DNA of 64,000 nt from Curtobacterium sp. MCJR17_055 (GTDB lineage: Bacteria > Actinomycetota > Actinomycetes > Actinomycetales > Microbacteriaceae), in contig NZ_QKLF01000002.1 of the NCBI RefSeq assembly GCF_003224335.1, forward strand, positions 496,001-560,000. Reading direction: 5' to 3'. Below are positions 1 through 9,502 of the stretch, piece after piece. Below the pieces are notes generated by a model, which did no database searches, had not been told where the DNA came from, and was given only the letters and a program-made list of their open reading frames with translations. A program made the position numbers and the translations under genes. Positions within the stretch are counted from its first letter, which is position 1. Each line of letters starts with the position of its first letter.

Positions 1-938
1 AGGCGGACGCGCCCGGCGTCCCGCGCCCCGAGGGCGTGCCCGACCAGCGCCTGTCCGGCGATCGCGAGCGCGTCGAGTGCGAACGCGAGCGTGCTGAACA
101 CCGTCAGCCCGATCTGGGTCGTCGCGAGACCGATCGTGCCGAGGCCGGCCGCGGTGGCGATCGTCGCGAGCATCGCGACCCGCAACGACGCGGTCCGGAG
201 GAACAACCACGCGCCGGACCGCAGCGCCCGTACGACCCCGGAGGCGCCGGGCCGGAGCGGTGCGCCCGATGCCCGGGCGGCGCGGACGGCGATGCCGACG
301 TACACCGCGGCCATCGCCCACTGCACGACGACCGTGCCCGCGGCCGACCCCTCCACGCCCCAGCCGAACCCGTAGATGAGGAGCGCGTTGAGCAGACCGT
401 TCGCGACGAAGCCGACGCTCGCGACGACGAGGGGGGTGCGGGTGTCCTGCAGTCCGCGGAACAGCCCGGTCGAGGCCGTGACGACCAGGATGCCGGGCAA
501 CCCGATCAGCGAGACGGTGAGGTACGCCGTGGCGGCCGCGGAGACCCCGGGCGTCGCCCCGAACAGGTCGACGAGCGGCCCGGCGAGCGGCCAGCCGACG
601 AGCGCGAGCACCACCCCCAGCGCGAGCGCCAGCCACATACCGTCGATGCCAGCGTGCACGGCGCCGCGGCGGTCACCGGAGCCGAGCGCCCGGGCCACGG
701 CCGGCGTGGTGGCGTAGGCGAGGAAGACCAGGAGGCCCGTCACCGTCTGCAGGACCGCGCTCGCCACCCCGACGGCGGCGAGTGGTGTCGCGCCCAGGTG
801 CCCGACGAGGGCGGTGTCGGTCAGCAGGAAGAGCGGTTCGACGACGAGCGCGCCGAGTGCGGGCAGGGCGAGGCGGACGATGTCGCGGTCGACGGCTCGA
901 CGCACGTGGCGGGGGTCGGTGTCGGACGCGGAGGGCAC
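1..938 (-). CDS. MATE family efflux transporter (3' end beyond window)
   Basis: Inner-membrane exporter of the MATE (DinF-like) family, expected to expel drugs or toxic organic compounds by cation antiport. About 312 residues are visible from a GTG at 938; the C-terminus runs off the left edge. A short polar N-terminus is followed by repeated hydrophobic helices. Two stretches typical of MATE proteins are visible: LTDTALVGHLG (about residues 39-49) and, later, GLFRGLQDTRTPLVVA in a loop. The GTG lies 6 nt after a CAGGAT hexamer, so the message may be leaderless. The substrate cannot be told from the sequence. The family call is firm; the exact start is less so. Confidence 0.85.
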   Translation of the reverse strand, partial: MPSASDTDPRHVRRAVDRDIVRLALPALGALVVEPLFLLTDTALVGHLGATPLAAVGVASAVLQTVTGLLVFLAYATTPAVARALGSGDRRGAVHAGIDGMWLALALGVVLALVGWPLAGPLVDLFGATPGVSAAATAYLTVSLIGLPGILVVTASTGLFRGLQDTRTPLVVASVGFVANGLLNALLIYGFGWGVEGSAAGTVVVQWAMAAVYVGIAVRAARASGAPLRPGASGVVRALRSGAWLFLRTASLRVAMLATIATAAGLGTIGLATTQIGLTVFSTLAFALDALAIAGQALVGHALGARDAGRVR

Positions 939-1033
939 CAGGACATCCTGCCGTCGCTCCGGCCGGGCTGGTGACCCCGCCGCTCCGGGCCGAGGGCCAC
1001 CCCTCCAGTGGGACGACTCTCGTCGAGGACCTG

Positions 1034-2172
1034 TCAGCGCGCGGTCGCTGCTGACGCTGCGACACCGGCGCGGTGGGCGTCCGGCTCAGCCGGGCAGGAG
1101 ATCCGGGTGAGGACGGCGTCGCCCTCGAAACTCTCGACGCCGCCCGCCCAGACGGTGAGGGGGACGTCCTCGTGGAGCTCGACGGGGATCACGAGGTCGT
1201 GCGGGTTCCCGGTGGCGCCGTAGTCGTCGTACACGGCGAACTGCACGTCGGCTCGCGCGCAGTCGCGGCCGGGGATGACGTCGAAGCCGACGCAACCGAG
1301 GTCCCAGCACCCTTCGGGCTGGGCCTCGTGGTCCAGGGTGGGGAACCAGGTCGCGACGTGGTCGTCGATCACCGGTCGCGGTCGGCACCCGGCGGCGTCG
1401 ATGCTGCTCCACGACTCCTCACCGACCGAGGCGATGAACGCCGGTGTCCCCGGTCGGACACGCACCGATCGCACTTCGGTGCGAGCGATCGGCCCGGTCT
1501 CGGTGTCGGCGAAGCTGATCGTCAGGTCGAGGTCGCACTCGACGGAAGCGACGACGCCCCACGCCAGACAGTCGGAGTCGCCCATGGCCGCTCCGCAGAG
1601 TGCCCACCACGCGTCCTCGTCCTCGACCTGCCCGATGCGCACGGCACCGCCCTCGACGGCGAACGGCGGGACGGGGAAGCCGCGGGCGCCGCGGGTCGCG
1701 GCGACGGTCGGTGTCGGTGTGGGCTCGCCCACGACGGCGGGGCGTGCTGCCGTGGACTGTGCGGGGACGGGCGCCGGGAGGCCCTGAGCACCGGCCCCCC
1801 CACGAGCGCCAGGACCGAGAGGGTCGCGCTGAGCACCAGCGCGACCCGCCGAGCGCTGCTCACGGCGGCGACGGAGACCGTCGGGTCGCCGGCGACCGGC
1901 CAGGCGCGGAGGTCGTCCTGGGCGCGGATCGCCCGTGCGGTGTCGACGGCGAGGTTCCACCACCGGACGGTCGACACGGTGAACAGCGCGCCACCGCCCA
2001 GGACCGGGACCACGGCGAGCACGCCGACGACCCCCGTCCCGAGCACGGACAGGACGACACCGACCACGACGAGCCCGAGTCCGACCCACCGCAACGTCTC
2101 GTACTGCCATCGGTAGGCCGGCATCATCGCACGCACGACGTGGACGGAGGTTCTCAGCGCCGGGCGACTCAC
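1034..2172 (-). pseudogene. Two-helix membrane protein, frameshifted in a G7 tract
   Basis: Unrecognised membrane protein read in two frames. The N-terminal frame starts at GTG 2172, 6 nt after a TAGCCT hexamer. It gives about 125 residues with two adjacent hydrophobic segments (VGLGLVVVGVVLSVLGTG and VGVLAVVPVLGGGALF) and a third near LVLSATLSVLALVGG. At a run of seven G on the coding strand (about 1798-1804) the sensible frame changes by one base. It continues as a Pro/Thr-rich linker and a roughly 200-residue Cys-containing domain (DEDAWWALCG, PEGCWDLGCVGF, LTRISCPAEP) ending at 1034. One extra G would restore a single protein of about 379 residues. This may be a sequencing error, a real mutation or phase variation. 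The C-terminal domain is likely extracytoplasmic; its function is unknown. Confidence 0.6.
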
Positions 2173-2402
2173 GCGGTGAGGCTAGTGAATGCGCCGTCGC
2201 CGCTGCAGGCCCCTGTTCGGGTCGGACCGACGGCCGCGAGCATCTGGCGTGCTCGCTTCTTCGTCAGTCCCTCCGGTCCAGACCCGCACGCGACCGGCGG
2301 AGCCTCCTCGGCGAGAACGACCCGTCCACGGGCTACCTGCACGAGTGGTCGAGTGGTCGCTCCGTGACGGGTCCTCCTACCGATGGTGGCGGGTGGTGGT
2401 GA

Positions 2403-3938
2403 TCACGAGGTCGCCTTGTCGATCATGGCGAGCACGTGCGGCGTACTCCATCGCAGGAGGTCATCGGAGGGCGAGTCCTCGAGGTCCTCTCCCCAGATCG
2501 CGACCGCCGCGCCCGCCATCGGAGCAGCGAGGAGCGCACCCGATTCGCCGTCCCACGTCCGGAGTGACCAGTTCTCCCGGAGATCGGCGACCGTGTAGTC
2601 GCTGTCGGCCTCGTCGAGGTCGCTCGGCACCTCGTAGAGGTAGTACGAGTTGTAGTTGAGCAGCTCGATCCCCGCGGCGTACAGGTCGGTGGCACCCGCT
2701 CGCCGCTGTCGGCGTTCGCGGCGCTCCGCAGGGTCCTCGGTGTCGCCGTCGAAGCTCCAGTACGTCACGTGGATGCGCGGATCCAGTCGCTTCACCGCAG
2801 CCCGGTCGATGCCGTCGTTCCAGGCCCAGACCTCACGATCGCCGAGAGCGGCCGCCATGGCGTTCAACCACCCGACGCGGTCAGCGGCAGTGACGCCACC
2901 GCCCCATTCGTCACCACCGATGTGCACGGTGCGGCTGGACGGGAACGTCCGCGTCACCTCCGCTGCCAGCTCGGTCGCGAGCGTGAGACTGGCGGGCGCG
3001 GATGTGTCGAGCTCACTCTCGCCCGAACGGATGCGATCGACCCACTCCTTGCCGTGTCGCGCCTCGAGCAGGGCGAACGCGGCTGCCATGTGGCCGGGAG
3101 TGTCGACCTCGGGCACGATCGCGATGCCCCTCCGGGCCGAGTACGCCGCGATCTTCCGCGCCTGTGCTGCGCTCAGGAACGGACGGCCGGTCACGCGGCT
3201 CGTGTATACGCCGTCGTGGAGATCGGCGTTCGCGGGGGTCTGGCCGAGGACGTCGCTCTCGATCCCGACGTTCTGGTCGTCGGTGAGGTGCAGGTGCAGG
3301 AAACGGCCGCCGTTGTCGGCCAGCAGGTCGACGTACCGCTTGATCAGCGCCACCGGGTAGTAGGCGCGAGCGACGTCGAGCATCACACCCGGTTCGGGAC
3401 GTGCGCGGGACGCGGGTCTGCTCGTGACGGTCGTGGCAGACGTGCGGCATCGCTGTACGGAGTAGACCCCGGTGCAGCCGAGGACCCTGTACTTGCCGGC
3501 TTTCGCGCGGAGGGGTGACCTGTGGATCGCGCGGACCGTGGTGCTCGCGCCGGCGGCGAGCGGCTTCACGGTCACGTGGCCGAGCGTGTACTTCTTGCTG
3601 CCGGCGGACAGGTAGAGCCAGGCGTGGGCAGCCGGCTTCCGCACCGAGCTGGTGTTCTCGACCGTCAGGGTGGTCCGCACGGCCGTGCCGGTGGAGGTGA
3701 CGGTGTTGGTCGCGGTGACCTTGGTGACCGTCGCTGCCGAGGCGTTCGACTCGATGGCGACGGTGTGCACCCCAGGAGCGTCGAGCGTTGCGCTCTCCGC
3801 CGGTGCTGCGGTCGCATCGATCCCGACCAGGGCCACTGCCGACACCGCGATCGCGAGACCGGCGGCGACCATCCGGCTGACGTGTCGACGCGCAGGCGCT
3901 CCGGGCGTCGGGGACTGGTTCTTCTTCTGACGCACCAC
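2403..3938 (-). CDS. Secreted glycoside hydrolase family 20 (beta-N-acetylhexosaminidase-type)
   Basis: Predicted exported enzyme that removes terminal beta-linked GlcNAc or GalNAc from chitin fragments, glycans or wall material. A basic N-terminus and hydrophobic stretch (VAAGLAIAVSAVALVG) followed by ATAAPAESA looks like a signal peptide. A roughly 130-residue beta-rich, Val/Thr-rich module (VENTSS, LYLSAGSKKY) precedes the catalytic barrel. The barrel shows HLHLTDDQNVGIE, VPEVDTPGHMAAAF and HIGGDEW, where Asp-Glu (about D343-E344) is the GH20 catalytic pair. The usual GH20b companion domain is replaced by the beta-rich module. I chose GTG 3938 because GAGGGGA lies about 9 nt upstream; ATG 3959 and GTG 3989 are alternatives. 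No linked sugar-uptake genes are visible. Confidence 0.82.
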   Translation of the reverse strand: MVRQKKNQSPTPGAPARRHVSRMVAAGLAIAVSAVALVGIDATAAPAESATLDAPGVHTVAIESNASAATVTKVTATNTVTSTGTAVRTTLTVENTSSVRKPAAHAWLYLSAGSKKYTLGHVTVKPLAAGASTTVRAIHRSPLRAKAGKYRVLGCTGVYSVQRCRTSATTVTSRPASRARPEPGVMLDVARAYYPVALIKRYVDLLADNGGRFLHLHLTDDQNVGIESDVLGQTPANADLHDGVYTSRVTGRPFLSAAQARKIAAYSARRGIAIVPEVDTPGHMAAAFALLEARHGKEWVDRIRSGESELDTSAPASLTLATELAAEVTRTFPSSRTVHIGGDEWGGGVTAADRVGWLNAMAAALGDREVWAWNDGIDRAAVKRLDPRIHVTYWSFDGDTEDPAERRERRQRRAGATDLYAAGIELLNYNSYYLYEVPSDLDEADSDYTVADLRENWSLRTWDGESGALLAAPMAGAAVAIWGEDLEDSPSDDLLRWSTPHVLAMIDKATS

Positions 3939-4124
3939 GATGCTCTTCCCCTCGACCATGCGGATCGTCCACCCGCACCACCGCGACACCGTTCAGCCTC
4001 GGACGGACCGGGTGGCGCGCACGATCGTATCCACCTCGGGTCTGGGCCCTCGGATGCTGCACTGTTCGCCGCGATGCGCGCTGCAGCCTCGGTAAGCTCC
4101 CGCTGAGAACGAAGGACGGCTCCT

Positions 4125-4391
4125 GTGTCGCAACTCAACAAGCCAGCCGTGGTAGCCGCGGCCCCGACGAACGTGCTCGCGATCGTCGCGCTCGTGCTGG
4201 GCTTCGTCGTTCCCGTCGGCGGGATCGTCGTCGGGATCATCGGTCTGTCGCAGATCAGGAGGACCGGTGAGAACGGCCGGGGGCTGGCAGTCACCGGCGT
4301 CGTCGTCGGCGCGGTGCTCACCGTCCTCAGTGTCCTGCCGATACTCCTCCTGCTCCCGGAACTCCTGCAGGTGTTCGGGCTCCGCGGGTAG
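4125..4391 (+). CDS. DUF4190 small membrane protein
   Basis: An 88-residue protein with two hydrophobic segments (VLAIVALVLGFVVPVGGIVVGIIGL and GLAVTGVVVGAVLTVLSVLPILLLLPELL, quoted from their cores) separated by a short basic loop, QIRRTGENGRG. This two-helix hairpin with a GLSQIRRTGE-type turn is the DUF4190 pattern, common in Actinobacteria and of unknown function. It starts at GTG with GAAGGA about 8 nt upstream. It stands alone on the plus strand between two minus-strand genes, so it is probably monocistronic. Nothing indicates a substrate or partner. Confidence 0.75.
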   Translation: MSQLNKPAVVAAAPTNVLAIVALVLGFVVPVGGIVVGIIGLSQIRRTGENGRGLAVTGVVVGAVLTVLSVLPILLLLPELLQVFGLRG

Positions 4392-4528
4392 CGTCGCGGT
4401 CGTTCCGGGCCCGGGCTGGAGCGTGCTCCTTCGTCAGGAGTCGCCGGCGGAACACCAGCCGGCGGGACCTCCGCTCGACCGTTCTCGCAGGTGATCGGCC
4501 GGAACGAGCGGACGATCACCGGGGCCGG

Positions 4529-5881
4529 TCAGCCCTTCCGGCGCCCGTCGACCCGCGGCTCGACGGGGACGCCACCCGTCGCGGCCCGGTCGGCGTCGGT
4601 CGCGTCCGGGGTGACCGGATCGGTGCCCCGGGCCCGGCCCACCAGGTCCATGAGGTGGTAGACGACGATCGCGGCGATGGTGCCGATGATGATCCCGCCG
4701 AAGGTCGCGCCGCCGAACGAGAACGTGAAGTCGGCGATGCCCATGATGAGCGCGATGCCAGCGGTGAGCTGGTTCTTCGGCTTGGCGAAGTCGACCCGGT
4801 TCTCGACCCAGATGCGGATGCCGATCACGCCGATGAGTCCGTACAGCGCGGTGGTGGCGCCACCGAGCACGCCGGCCGGCACCGTCGAGATGACCGCACC
4901 GATCTTCGGCGACAGCCCGAGCAGCACGGCCGCGATCGCCGCGACCCAGTACGCCGCGGTGGAGAACACCCGCGTCGCCGCCATGACGCCGATGTTCTCG
5001 CCGTAGGTCGTCGTGGCCGAACCGCCGCCGACGCCGGCGAGCACGGTCGAGACCCCGTCGGCGAGCAACGCGCGCCCGGTCAGCGGAGTGAGGTCACGTC
5101 CGGTCAGCTGGCCGACGCCCTTCACGTGGCCGACGTTCTCGGCGACCAGGGCGAGCACGACGGGCAGGAAGCCGAGGTAGACGGCGGTCTGGGACAGGTC
5201 GAAGGCCGGGGCCGTGAAGGTCGGCAGTCCGACCCAGGCGGCGTCCTGCACGGCACCCAGGTCCACCTCGCCCGCGACGAGTGCGACGAGGTAGCCCACG
5301 ACGACACCGACGACGATCGACAGGCGACCGACGAGCCCCTTGAACAGCACGGTGCAGAGGACGATCGCGGCGAGCGTGACCGCGGCGATCACGGGCGCCT
5401 CCACGAAGTTGTCGCGGGCGGCCGGCGCGAGGTTGAACCCGATCAGCGCGACGATGGCGCCGGAGACCACCGGTGGCATGAGACGGTCGATCCACCCGGC
5501 GCCGGCCAGGTGCACGATCAGTCCGACCACCGCGAGCAGCGCCCCGACGACGATGATCCCGGACAGTGCGAGCGGGATGCCGCCGATCTTCGTCGCGGCC
5601 CCGATCGGCGCGAGGAACGCGAACGACGAGCCGAGGTAGCTCGGGAGCCGGTTGCCGGTGATGAGCAGGAACAGGATCGTGCCGATGCCGCTGAACAGCA
5701 GGGTCGTCGACGGGGGGAAGCCGGTGATGAGCGGCACGAGGAAGGTGGCGCCGAACATGGCGACCACGTGTTGCACGCCGAGGCCGACCGTCCGGCCCCA
5801 GGTGAGTCGTTCGTCCGGCGCCACGATCGCCGAGGCGGACACGGTGCGGCCGTCGCCGTGCAGCTTCCAAGGGAGTCCCAT
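4529..5881 (-). CDS. uraA: Uracil-xanthine permease (NCS2/NAT family)
   Basis: A 450-residue nucleobase transporter in the cytoplasmic membrane, expected to import uracil or xanthine by proton symport. Features of UraA-type NCS2 proteins are visible: GVQHVVAMFGATFLVPLITG near the N-terminus, FLAPIGAATKIGGIP, LVALVAGEVDLGAV, and PVVLALVAENVGHVKGVG, which carries the conserved Glu and matches the family (LVALVEHIG-type) substrate motif. GGGSATTTYGENIGVMAATRV is the second conserved motif (cited in part). Start ATG 5881 is the first in frame that leaves an ordinary N-terminus; longer open frames upstream are antisense to other genes. The C-terminal ~35 residues are polar and variable. Uracil versus xanthine cannot be decided here. 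Confidence 0.88.
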   Translation of the reverse strand: MGLPWKLHGDGRTVSASAIVAPDERLTWGRTVGLGVQHVVAMFGATFLVPLITGFPPSTTLLFSGIGTILFLLITGNRLPSYLGSSFAFLAPIGAATKIGGIPLALSGIIVVGALLAVVGLIVHLAGAGWIDRLMPPVVSGAIVALIGFNLAPAARDNFVEAPVIAAVTLAAIVLCTVLFKGLVGRLSIVVGVVVGYLVALVAGEVDLGAVQDAAWVGLPTFTAPAFDLSQTAVYLGFLPVVLALVAENVGHVKGVGQLTGRDLTPLTGRALLADGVSTVLAGVGGGSATTTYGENIGVMAATRVFSTAAYWVAAIAAVLLGLSPKIGAVISTVPAGVLGGATTALYGLIGVIGIRIWVENRVDFAKPKNQLTAGIALIMGIADFTFSFGGATFGGIIIGTIAAIVVYHLMDLVGRARGTDPVTPDATDADRAATGGVPVEPRVDGRRKG

Positions 5882-5995
5882 GCGATGACCGTAGCGGGCG
5901 CACGGGCGTCCGTGGGTCCGCAACCCGCCCTGTGGAGAACCGTGACGGACGGCCGGAATGCTGGATATGGTGTGTGGGACACCACGAGGAGCACC

Positions 5996-7462
5996 ATGCG
6001 AACCACCAGCCACGTCCTTGTCCCCGTCCTCGCCGCACTCGCGGTCGGCGCACTGACGGCCGCGCCCGTGCTCGTCGCCGACCCCGCCCTGGCCGCGGGT
6101 GTCGACCGGCACGCGACGGAGACCTCGCGGTCGCCGGCGTCCGACCCGCCTGCCCCCGTCGACTTCACCGCCGGGGTGCGGTCGATCGCACACGGCACCG
6201 GCGTCGTCACCGTCACCGGCACCGTCCCGACAGGCGAGAGCGTCCAGGTCGCCGGGGACGTCGTCGAGCCCGTCTGGACCGAAGGGGACGCGGACGGTCG
6301 CTGGACGGCGCGGGTCCGGGTGCATCCGGGCGAGCACGTCATCCGGGCCACGTCCCAGGTGTCCGGGCAGTCGATCGACATCCCGGTCCGGATGCTCGTG
6401 CTGCTGCCCCCGGACATGACCGCGACCATCAACGGCATCGGACGGACCATCACGCTCGACGGGTTGGGCCATCCCGGAGCGCACCTCGTCGTCCGGGACC
6501 GCGGGACGGAGCGCGCCGAGACCGACGTCGCCGACGACGGCACCTGGCACGTCGTGCTGCGTGGTCTCGCGTTCGGTCGCCACCACGTGGAGGTCGGCCA
6601 GTACTTCGACGGCACCCTGAACGGCGGGGTCGACGACGTCTACGAGCTCTCGGGCACCCCGACCGTCGAGCACGCGACGGCTTCCCGGCAGACGGAGCAC
6701 CTCGTCCTGGACGGGCGTGCTCCCGCCGGCAGCACGGTGACCTTCGCGGACCGCCGGGGTCCGGTCACGGGAGCGGACGGCGAGCCCGTGGTCGTCCACG
6801 TCGGGGACGACACGTCGTGGCGGGCGGAGCTCCCGATCCCCGACGACGTCCGTCTGGACGTGGTCTCGGTCATCGCCTCCGACGGAGGGGACGAGATCGG
6901 TCGGACGGACGCGCACGTCACGATCCCGTCCGCGCTCACCGGCACGGTCGAGCGACTCGGCGACGGCCGCCTCCGGTTCAGCGGCACAGGAGAGGTCGGC
7001 GGCACGGTGACGCTCGAGGACGAGGCCGGGAAGACCCTCACCGCCGCGGACGGCGAACCGCTCCGCACCACGATCGGTCGGTCGTGGGAACTCGTCGTCC
7101 CGCGCGACGCCCTGCCCGCCGCTGCCGTCGTCGCACAGCAGCGCGTGCAGGACGTCGAGCAGGGCGCCCTGCGGCTCGTGCTCCCCGGCGCACCGGGACG
7201 CCCCGGTCCGGGCGCCGGGAGCGCCGGGAGCGCCGGTGGCACTCCGACGGGAGGCGGCGTCACCAGCGGGGAGGAGGCCCGTCATCCGGCCGCGGCCCGC
7301 CTCCGGACCGCGGGCACGCGTGCTGCCGCTGCCGGACGACTCGCCTACACCGGTGCGGACGTCGTGCACCCGGCCGTCGCGTCCCTCGTCCTGCTCGTGC
7401 TCGGAGCCGGCACCCTCCCGCTCGCCGGGGTCGTGCGCCGGCGTACGACTCCCCGTCGGTGA
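5996..7462 (+). CDS. Cell-wall-anchored Ig-like repeat protein with LAYTG sorting signal
   Basis: A 488-residue secreted protein. The N-terminal signal peptide has a hydrophobic core (LVPVLAALAVGALTAAPVL) ending near ALAAG. Four or five beta-sandwich repeats of the bacterial Ig type follow, recognisable by GTGVVTVTGTVPTGESV, GIGRTITLDGLGHPG and RLRFSGTGEVGGTVTLED. A Gly/Pro/Ala-rich linker leads to LAYTG at residues 449-453, a hydrophobic helix and an RRRTTPRR tail. LAXTG is the class E sortase variant of LPXTG used in high-GC Actinobacteria, so covalent attachment to peptidoglycan is expected. ATG 5996 has GAGGAG about 6 nt upstream. No sortase gene is in the window. The ligand or adhesive role is unknown. 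Confidence 0.78.
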   Translation: MRTTSHVLVPVLAALAVGALTAAPVLVADPALAAGVDRHATETSRSPASDPPAPVDFTAGVRSIAHGTGVVTVTGTVPTGESVQVAGDVVEPVWTEGDADGRWTARVRVHPGEHVIRATSQVSGQSIDIPVRMLVLLPPDMTATINGIGRTITLDGLGHPGAHLVVRDRGTERAETDVADDGTWHVVLRGLAFGRHHVEVGQYFDGTLNGGVDDVYELSGTPTVEHATASRQTEHLVLDGRAPAGSTVTFADRRGPVTGADGEPVVVHVGDDTSWRAELPIPDDVRLDVVSVIASDGGDEIGRTDAHVTIPSALTGTVERLGDGRLRFSGTGEVGGTVTLEDEAGKTLTAADGEPLRTTIGRSWELVVPRDALPAAAVVAQQRVQDVEQGALRLVLPGAPGRPGPGAGSAGSAGGTPTGGGVTSGEEARHPAAARLRTAGTRAAAAGRLAYTGADVVHPAVASLVLLVLGAGTLPLAGVVRRRTTPRR

Positions 7463-7537
7463 GGGGCTGACGACGTGGACAGGTCGGTGAGCGAGCACCG
7501 GGTGGCGGAGGAGGGACCGGTGGCTATCGTGGAACCC

Positions 7538-9502
7538 ATGACCGACGTCGCAGGCACCACCGGAATCCGCACCGACGAACTCGACGAGTCGGTGCGACCG
7601 CAGGACGACCTCTACCGGCACGTCAACGGCAGGTGGATCGCCGACACCCCGATCCCGGACGACAAGGCCCGCTACGGGTCCTTCACGGTCCTCGCGGAAG
7701 AGGCAGAGGCCGCCGTCCGGACGATCATCGAGCGCGCGCAGACGGCTGAGCCGGGCACCGAGCAGCGGAAGGTGGGCGACCTGTTCACGTCCTTCACGGA
7801 CGAGGTCGCCCTCGAGTCCGCGGGCTCCGGGCCGATCGAGCCGCTCCTGGCCGACATCGCCGCGATCGAGGACAAGAACGACGTGCTCCGCATGGTCGGT
7901 CGCTTCGAGCGGCTCGGGCTGCCGAGCTTCATCCAGCTCTTCGTCGACAACGACCCGGGCGACCCGGACGCCTACATCGTCTTCCTCGAGCAGTCCGGCC
8001 TCGGTCTGCCCGACGAGTCGTACTACCGCGAGGACCGGTTCGCCGACATCCGTGAGAAGTACCGCGAGTTCGTCGGGTCGATGTTCCCGCTGGCCGGCTA
8101 CGACGAGAGCGGCGACCGCACCGAGCACGTGATCGCCCTCGAGACGGCCATCGCGTCGGCACACTGGGACAACGTCGCCACCCGCGACAGCCAGAAGACC
8201 TACAACAAGATGCCGTGGGACGAGGTCTCGGCGCTCGCCGAAGGCGTGGACCTCCGCATCTGGTGGGACGCCATCGCCGCACCGGCGGGTGCGTTCGACA
8301 CGGTCGTGGTCCGGCAGCCCTCGTTCATCACCGGCCTCGCACAGCTCTTCCGCGAGCAGCCGCTGCCCGTCTGGAAGGACTGGCTCTGCTGGCAGGTGAT
8401 CCGGGCCTCCGCCCCGTACCTGACCAGCGCGTTCTCCGCGACCAGCTTCTCGTTCTACGGCACGGCACTGACGGGTGCGCCGAAGCAGCGTGACCGCTGG
8501 AAGCGCGGAGTCTCCCTGGTCGAGGGTGCGATGGGTGAAGCCGTCGGACGGATCTACGTCGAGGAGCACTTCGACGAGACCTCCAAGGCGACGATGGACG
8601 ACCTCGTCGCGAACCTGGTCGAGGCCTACCGGCAGAGCATCACCGGGCTCGAGTGGATGACCGACGAGACCCGCGCCCGCGCGCTGGACAAGCTCGAGAA
8701 GTTCACGCCGAAGATCGGCTACCCCGTGAAGTGGCGCGACTACAGCGCCCTGCCCATCCGGGCGGACGACCTGCTCGCCAACGTCCGCGCGATCGCGTCG
8801 TTCCAGGTCGACCGCGAGCTCGGCAAGATCGGGAAGCCGATCGACCGCGACGAGTGGTTCATGACCCCGCAGACGATCAACGCGTACTACAACCCGGGCT
8901 TCAACGAGATCGTCTTCCCCGCGGCGATCCTGCAGTTCCCGTTCTTCGAGGCGACCCGCGACGCCGCCGCGAACTACGGCGCGATCGGCGCCGTCATCGG
9001 GCACGAGATCGGCCACGGCTTCGACGACCAGGGCTCGCAGTACGACGGCGACGGTCGCCTGCAGAACTGGTGGACCGAGGCCGACCGCCAGGCGTTCGAG
9101 GAGCGCACGAAGGCCCTCATCGCGCAGTACGACGCCCTCGTCCCGACCGAGGTGCCGGATGGCCACGTCAACGGCGCCCTCACGATCGGTGAGAACATCG
9201 GCGACCTCGGCGGCCTCTCGATCGCGTGGAAGGCGTACCTGATCTCGCTGGACGGCGCCGAGCCCCCCGTGATCGACGGCCTGACGGGTGCCGAGCGGTT
9301 CTTCCTGAGCTGGGCGCAGGCCTGGCGCATGGCGATCCGCCCCGAGGAGGCCGCACGCCTGCTCAGCATCGACCCGCACTCGCCGAACGAGTTCCGCTGC
9401 AACCAGATCGTGCGCAACATCGACGTGTTCTACGACACCTTCGCCGTCTCCGACAGTGACGCGATGTACCTGGCTCCGGCCGAGCGCGTCGCCATCTGGT
9501 GA
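7538..9502 (+). CDS. pepO: M13 family zinc metallopeptidase (PepO-type)
   Basis: A 654-residue neprilysin-like endopeptidase that cleaves short peptides and is probably cytoplasmic because no signal peptide is seen. The M13 N-terminal domain starts at PQDDLYRHVNGRWIADTPIP. NAYYN (residues 448-452) is the substrate-binding motif. H489-E490-I-G-H493 is the zinc/catalytic motif and E552-N-I-G-D556 supplies the third ligand. VFPAAILQFPFF and CNQIVRNIDVFYDTF (near the C-terminus) are further family hallmarks. ATG 7538 lies 7 nt after TATCGT (7525-7530), which suggests a leaderless message. An in-frame GTG at 7520 with GGAGGAGGG upstream is an alternative. The stop overlaps the next start (TGATG), so the two genes are coupled. 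Confidence 0.93.
   Translation: MTDVAGTTGIRTDELDESVRPQDDLYRHVNGRWIADTPIPDDKARYGSFTVLAEEAEAAVRTIIERAQTAEPGTEQRKVGDLFTSFTDEVALESAGSGPIEPLLADIAAIEDKNDVLRMVGRFERLGLPSFIQLFVDNDPGDPDAYIVFLEQSGLGLPDESYYREDRFADIREKYREFVGSMFPLAGYDESGDRTEHVIALETAIASAHWDNVATRDSQKTYNKMPWDEVSALAEGVDLRIWWDAIAAPAGAFDTVVVRQPSFITGLAQLFREQPLPVWKDWLCWQVIRASAPYLTSAFSATSFSFYGTALTGAPKQRDRWKRGVSLVEGAMGEAVGRIYVEEHFDETSKATMDDLVANLVEAYRQSITGLEWMTDETRARALDKLEKFTPKIGYPVKWRDYSALPIRADDLLANVRAIASFQVDRELGKIGKPIDRDEWFMTPQTINAYYNPGFNEIVFPAAILQFPFFEATRDAAANYGAIGAVIGHEIGHGFDDQGSQYDGDGRLQNWWTEADRQAFEERTKALIAQYDALVPTEVPDGHVNGALTIGENIGDLGGLSIAWKAYLISLDGAEPPVIDGLTGAERFFLSWAQAWRMAIRPEEAARLLSIDPHSPNEFRCNQIVRNIDVFYDTFAVSDSDAMYLAPAERVAIW

Noticed and set aside
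4655-5995. Plus-strand extension upstream of the LAYTG protein
   Set aside because: It is antisense to the uracil permease; a signal peptide and GAGGAG site place the true start at 5996.
4529-9379. A 1616-codon open frame on the minus strand covering the permease and the strand opposite the LAYTG and M13 genes
   Set aside because: Only the last 450 codons (from 5881) resemble a protein; the rest is antisense to two well-supported genes and is low-complexity, as expected in GC-rich DNA.
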